Positions 62,329-63,972 of a stretch of DNA of 63,972 bases are shown one piece after another. Where the stretch lies: assembly GCA_022448995.1 (NCBI GenBank), contig JAKVCT010000004.1, positions 1-63,972 of the forward strand, read 5' to 3'. This DNA comes from Saprospiraceae bacterium (lineage in GTDB: Bacteria; Bacteroidota; Bacteroidia; Chitinophagales; Saprospiraceae). Every line of letters starts with the position of its first letter. Positions within the stretch are counted from its first letter, which is position 1. The notes under the pieces are model-generated. The model ran no database searches, had not been told where the DNA came from, and saw only the letters and a list, made by a program, of their open reading frames with translations. Position numbers and translations under genes: made by a program.

Positions 62329-63666
62329 TTATTTTTTCTTGTTTTGAGACTGTGCACTCATCTGCTCATTAAATTGATAAACTTTTAAGTGTTCGGCTTT
62401 ATCTGAATTTCGGTTAGAGGTAAAGAACCCATTACCATTATTATCTAAGATAAAATAACAATCATCACCATGAGAATTGATTGGTTTAGGTAGATGTGTA
62501 GCTTCATCATTTACCCAATATTTTTTATTTCCAGTCATTTTGTATACATCATACCCTCCATATCCCTTAGGAATATTAGAACTATAATATAACTCTTTAT
62601 TGGTTTGATTGTAGAAAGGTGTGATCTCATTGTCATTAGAATTGATTCGGCGACCTAGGTTGTAGGCCATTGTAAATTTTCCATTGGACATCTTGACAGA
62701 GTACCAAATATCATAACCTCCATATCCACCAGGTAAAGTTGAAGTAAAATACAAGATTTCTTGACCATACTCAGTATAAGCAAGAGTAGGAGATAAACTG
62801 GAATATCCCATACGATTAATTCCTGAACCTAGTTTCCTGATAGAGCCAATTTCACCTTCTGAATCAATTGTACCTACATAGATCTTTGCTTCTAACTCAC
62901 CTTTTGAATTAGGTCTATTTTGTGTAAAATATACAGTTTGTCCATCTTTAGCAACATATGGTGATCCAACATTAAAGTCTGGATCTCCAGCAATACCTTT
63001 CATCTCTTTGATTTCCATATTAGGCATTACTTTTTTTAGGCAAGACCCTTTTTCATCTCTATATTCAACATAGCGAATACCTTGTTGAGTGGTTTGAGAC
63101 AGCGCTACCACATTTTTACCAAAACCTAGAGCAGCAGAACCTAAGTTCCTTACACCAATTTTAGCATCTAGAGGGGTACGCATTGCCTTAGAGCAAGATC
63201 TAACATTAGTTCTTGCTAGTTTTAGATATTCGTTGTGCTTTTCATAAAGATGATCTTGAATATATTGATGATAGAAAGCAATTGCTGATTGATAGTCCCC
63301 CATTCGCTTGAGTACATTGGCATACTCAAAATTAATTTCTGGAAACTTCTTTCCTTTATTCAGCAATTTACGAAAGCTTTCTTTTGCTGTAGCATAGTGT
63401 CCATATTCAACCGCAGTTTTTCCTAAACGGTAAATATTTTCAGCCGATTGACGTACATTTAGTTGTTTGAGTGCTAGGTAATGCATGTACGCACCAGAGT
63501 AGTTACCAGAATTGTATAATTGATCTGCTTTATACTCAATATTTTTGGGATGCTGCTTTTTGATCTCAGATATTTTCGGGGTATTTCCAAAATAAATAGT
63601 TGTATCAGCAGAAGTTAAGGAGAAACAAAAAATACAAGTAACTGAAAATAAGATAATTGTTTTCAT
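62329..63666 (-). CDS. Secreted TPR plus PD40 (beta-propeller) protein
   Basis: 445 residues with a signal peptide (about 1-20). Residues about 40-165 are TPRs (ENIYRLGKTAVEYGHYATAK, SAIAFYHQYIQDHLYEKHNE). Residues about 225-430 have PD40/WD40-like strands: DGQTVYFTQNRPNSKGELEA, YGQEILYFTSTLPGGYGGYD and NKELYYSSNIPKGYGGYDVY. This is the front part of PorE/OmpA-type gliding-motility and T9SS accessory proteins, but the C-terminal OmpA domain is lacking. It may bind peptidoglycan-associated or secretion partners instead. Confidence 0.82.
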   Translation of the reverse strand: MKTIILFSVTCIFCFSLTSADTTIYFGNTPKISEIKKQHPKNIEYKADQLYNSGNYSGAYMHYLALKQLNVRQSAENIYRLGKTAVEYGHYATAKESFRKLLNKGKKFPEINFEYANVLKRMGDYQSAIAFYHQYIQDHLYEKHNEYLKLARTNVRSCSKAMRTPLDAKIGVRNLGSAALGFGKNVVALSQTTQQGIRYVEYRDEKGSCLKKVMPNMEIKEMKGIAGDPDFNVGSPYVAKDGQTVYFTQNRPNSKGELEAKIYVGTIDSEGEIGSIRKLGSGINRMGYSSLSPTLAYTEYGQEILYFTSTLPGGYGGYDIWYSVKMSNGKFTMAYNLGRRINSNDNEITPFYNQTNKELYYSSNIPKGYGGYDVYKMTGNKKYWVNDEATHLPKPINSHGDDCYFILDNNGNGFFTSNRNSDKAEHLKVYQFNEQMSAQSQNKKK

Positions 63667-63720
63667 AATAATAATGCTAGTTACATAATGCCTTGTTCAC
63701 ATAAAGGTAGTAAAAAAAAC

Positions 63721-63837
63721 TCAAGATTCTATCAGAAATAAAAAAAGTTCTTTTGGACCATGTGCACCCATTACCAAAGTTTTTTCGATATCTGCAGTAC
63801 GGCTTGGACCAGAGATAATACTAATCATTGAATTCAT
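63721..63837 (-). pseudogene. Remnant (C-terminal 38 codons) of a LUD-domain/LutC-like gene
   Basis: An ATG at 63837 overlaps the TGA of the DoxX gene (ATGA) and opens a 38-codon frame ending at 63721. Its product starts MNSMISIISGPSRTADIEKT and goes on with LVMGAHGPKELFLFLIES. The ISGPSRTADIE...GxHGPKEL end is the conserved C-terminus of LutC/LUD-domain proteins of about 190 residues, so this is only the last fifth. The N-terminal four fifths is absent; the DNA upstream is the DoxX gene. A deletion or insertion has joined them. Confidence 0.75.
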
Positions 63838-63972
63838 TTTTTTTTCTTTTCTAAAGAAAAATCTTTAGGCCCATTTATTATTAAAAATAACAAACCACCA
63901 GCTAGACCAATATTCTTTAAAAAGGCTATAAGCTGCATTTGATTTGAAAAGTCAAAATGAAATAAAAAAGCG
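63834..63972 (-). CDS. DoxX-family membrane protein, C-terminal part (runs off right edge)
   Basis: The last 45 codons before the TGA at 63836-63834. They include NQMQLIAFLKNIGLAGGLLF and a GPKDFSLEKKKK end, which matches the final membrane helix and tail of DoxX-like proteins. The rest is outside the window. Confidence 0.75.
   Translation of the reverse strand, partial: AFLFHFDFSNQMQLIAFLKNIGLAGGLLFLIINGPKDFSLEKKKK

Noticed and set aside
1..63972. tRNA, rRNA and CRISPR arrays
   Set aside because: No TTCGA/TTCAA-type tRNA T-arm context, rRNA block, or regularly spaced direct repeats with spacers were recognised by eye; a covariance-model scan could still find a tRNA I missed.

Overview
The window is low-GC (roughly one third G+C) chromosomal DNA from a member of the Bacteroidota. 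The lineage markers are families found mainly in that phylum (DUF4270, DUF4290, DUF4412, DUF6702, a short GT5-only glycogen synthase), a split transketolase, promoters of the TTTG-N19-21-TAnnTTTG type (clearest before rimP and recA), and few Shine-Dalgarno-like sequences. Large repeat proteins (ankyrin, LRR, TPR) and many intergenic inverted repeats would fit a Saprospira-like marine bacterium such as Aureispira, but that placement is a guess.

Layout. 0-0.4 kb: 5' part of an IS630-type transposase running off the left edge. 1-11.4 kb: accessory genes (lipoprotein, DUF4412, DSD1-type PLP enzyme, secreted RICIN-ankyrin protein, LRR/BRCT-like protein, second lipoprotein, deoxyribosyltransferase-like protein), with MITE-like inverted repeats. 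11.7-16.3 kb: RsmI-like methyltransferase, M28 peptidase, BNR lipoprotein, heme A synthase. 16.6-17.35 kb: a non-coding stretch packed with about 20 DnaA-box-like 9-mers next to an AT-rich tract, the best chromosomal oriC candidate, with both flanking genes transcribed away from it. 17.5-28.9 kb: SRAP protein, transketolase halves, aminotransferase/CPBP/cdsA operon, homoserine kinase, three parS-like palindromes at 24.8-24.94 kb, M1 peptidase, PaiB-like protein. 29-33.8 kb: a three-gene block of unrecognised function (TPR protein, coiled-coil/beta-rich protein, 322-aa protein). 34-41.4 kb: DUF3592 protein, ECF sigma/anti-sigma/Spy-like operon, GNAT protein, nadA, recX. 41.6-47.4 kb: rimP-nusA-infB. 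47.6-60.6 kb: glycosyltransferase, secreted protein, serC, DUF4290, DUF4270-glmS, GT5 glycogen synthase divergent from panC, ppa, hemD, recA. 60.7-64 kb: CYTH protein with an unknown partner, TPR-PD40 protein, a remnant of a LUD-domain gene and the end of a DoxX gene.

Taken together, the DnaA-box cluster, a DnaA-trio-like element beside it, and three parS-like sites about 7.5 kb away point to the replication and segregation origin of the chromosome, although dnaA, parA and parB are not in the window. The rest is mostly housekeeping genes with accessory islands. Several dispersed intergenic repeat families probably derive from mobile elements. No tRNA, rRNA or CRISPR array was recognised.
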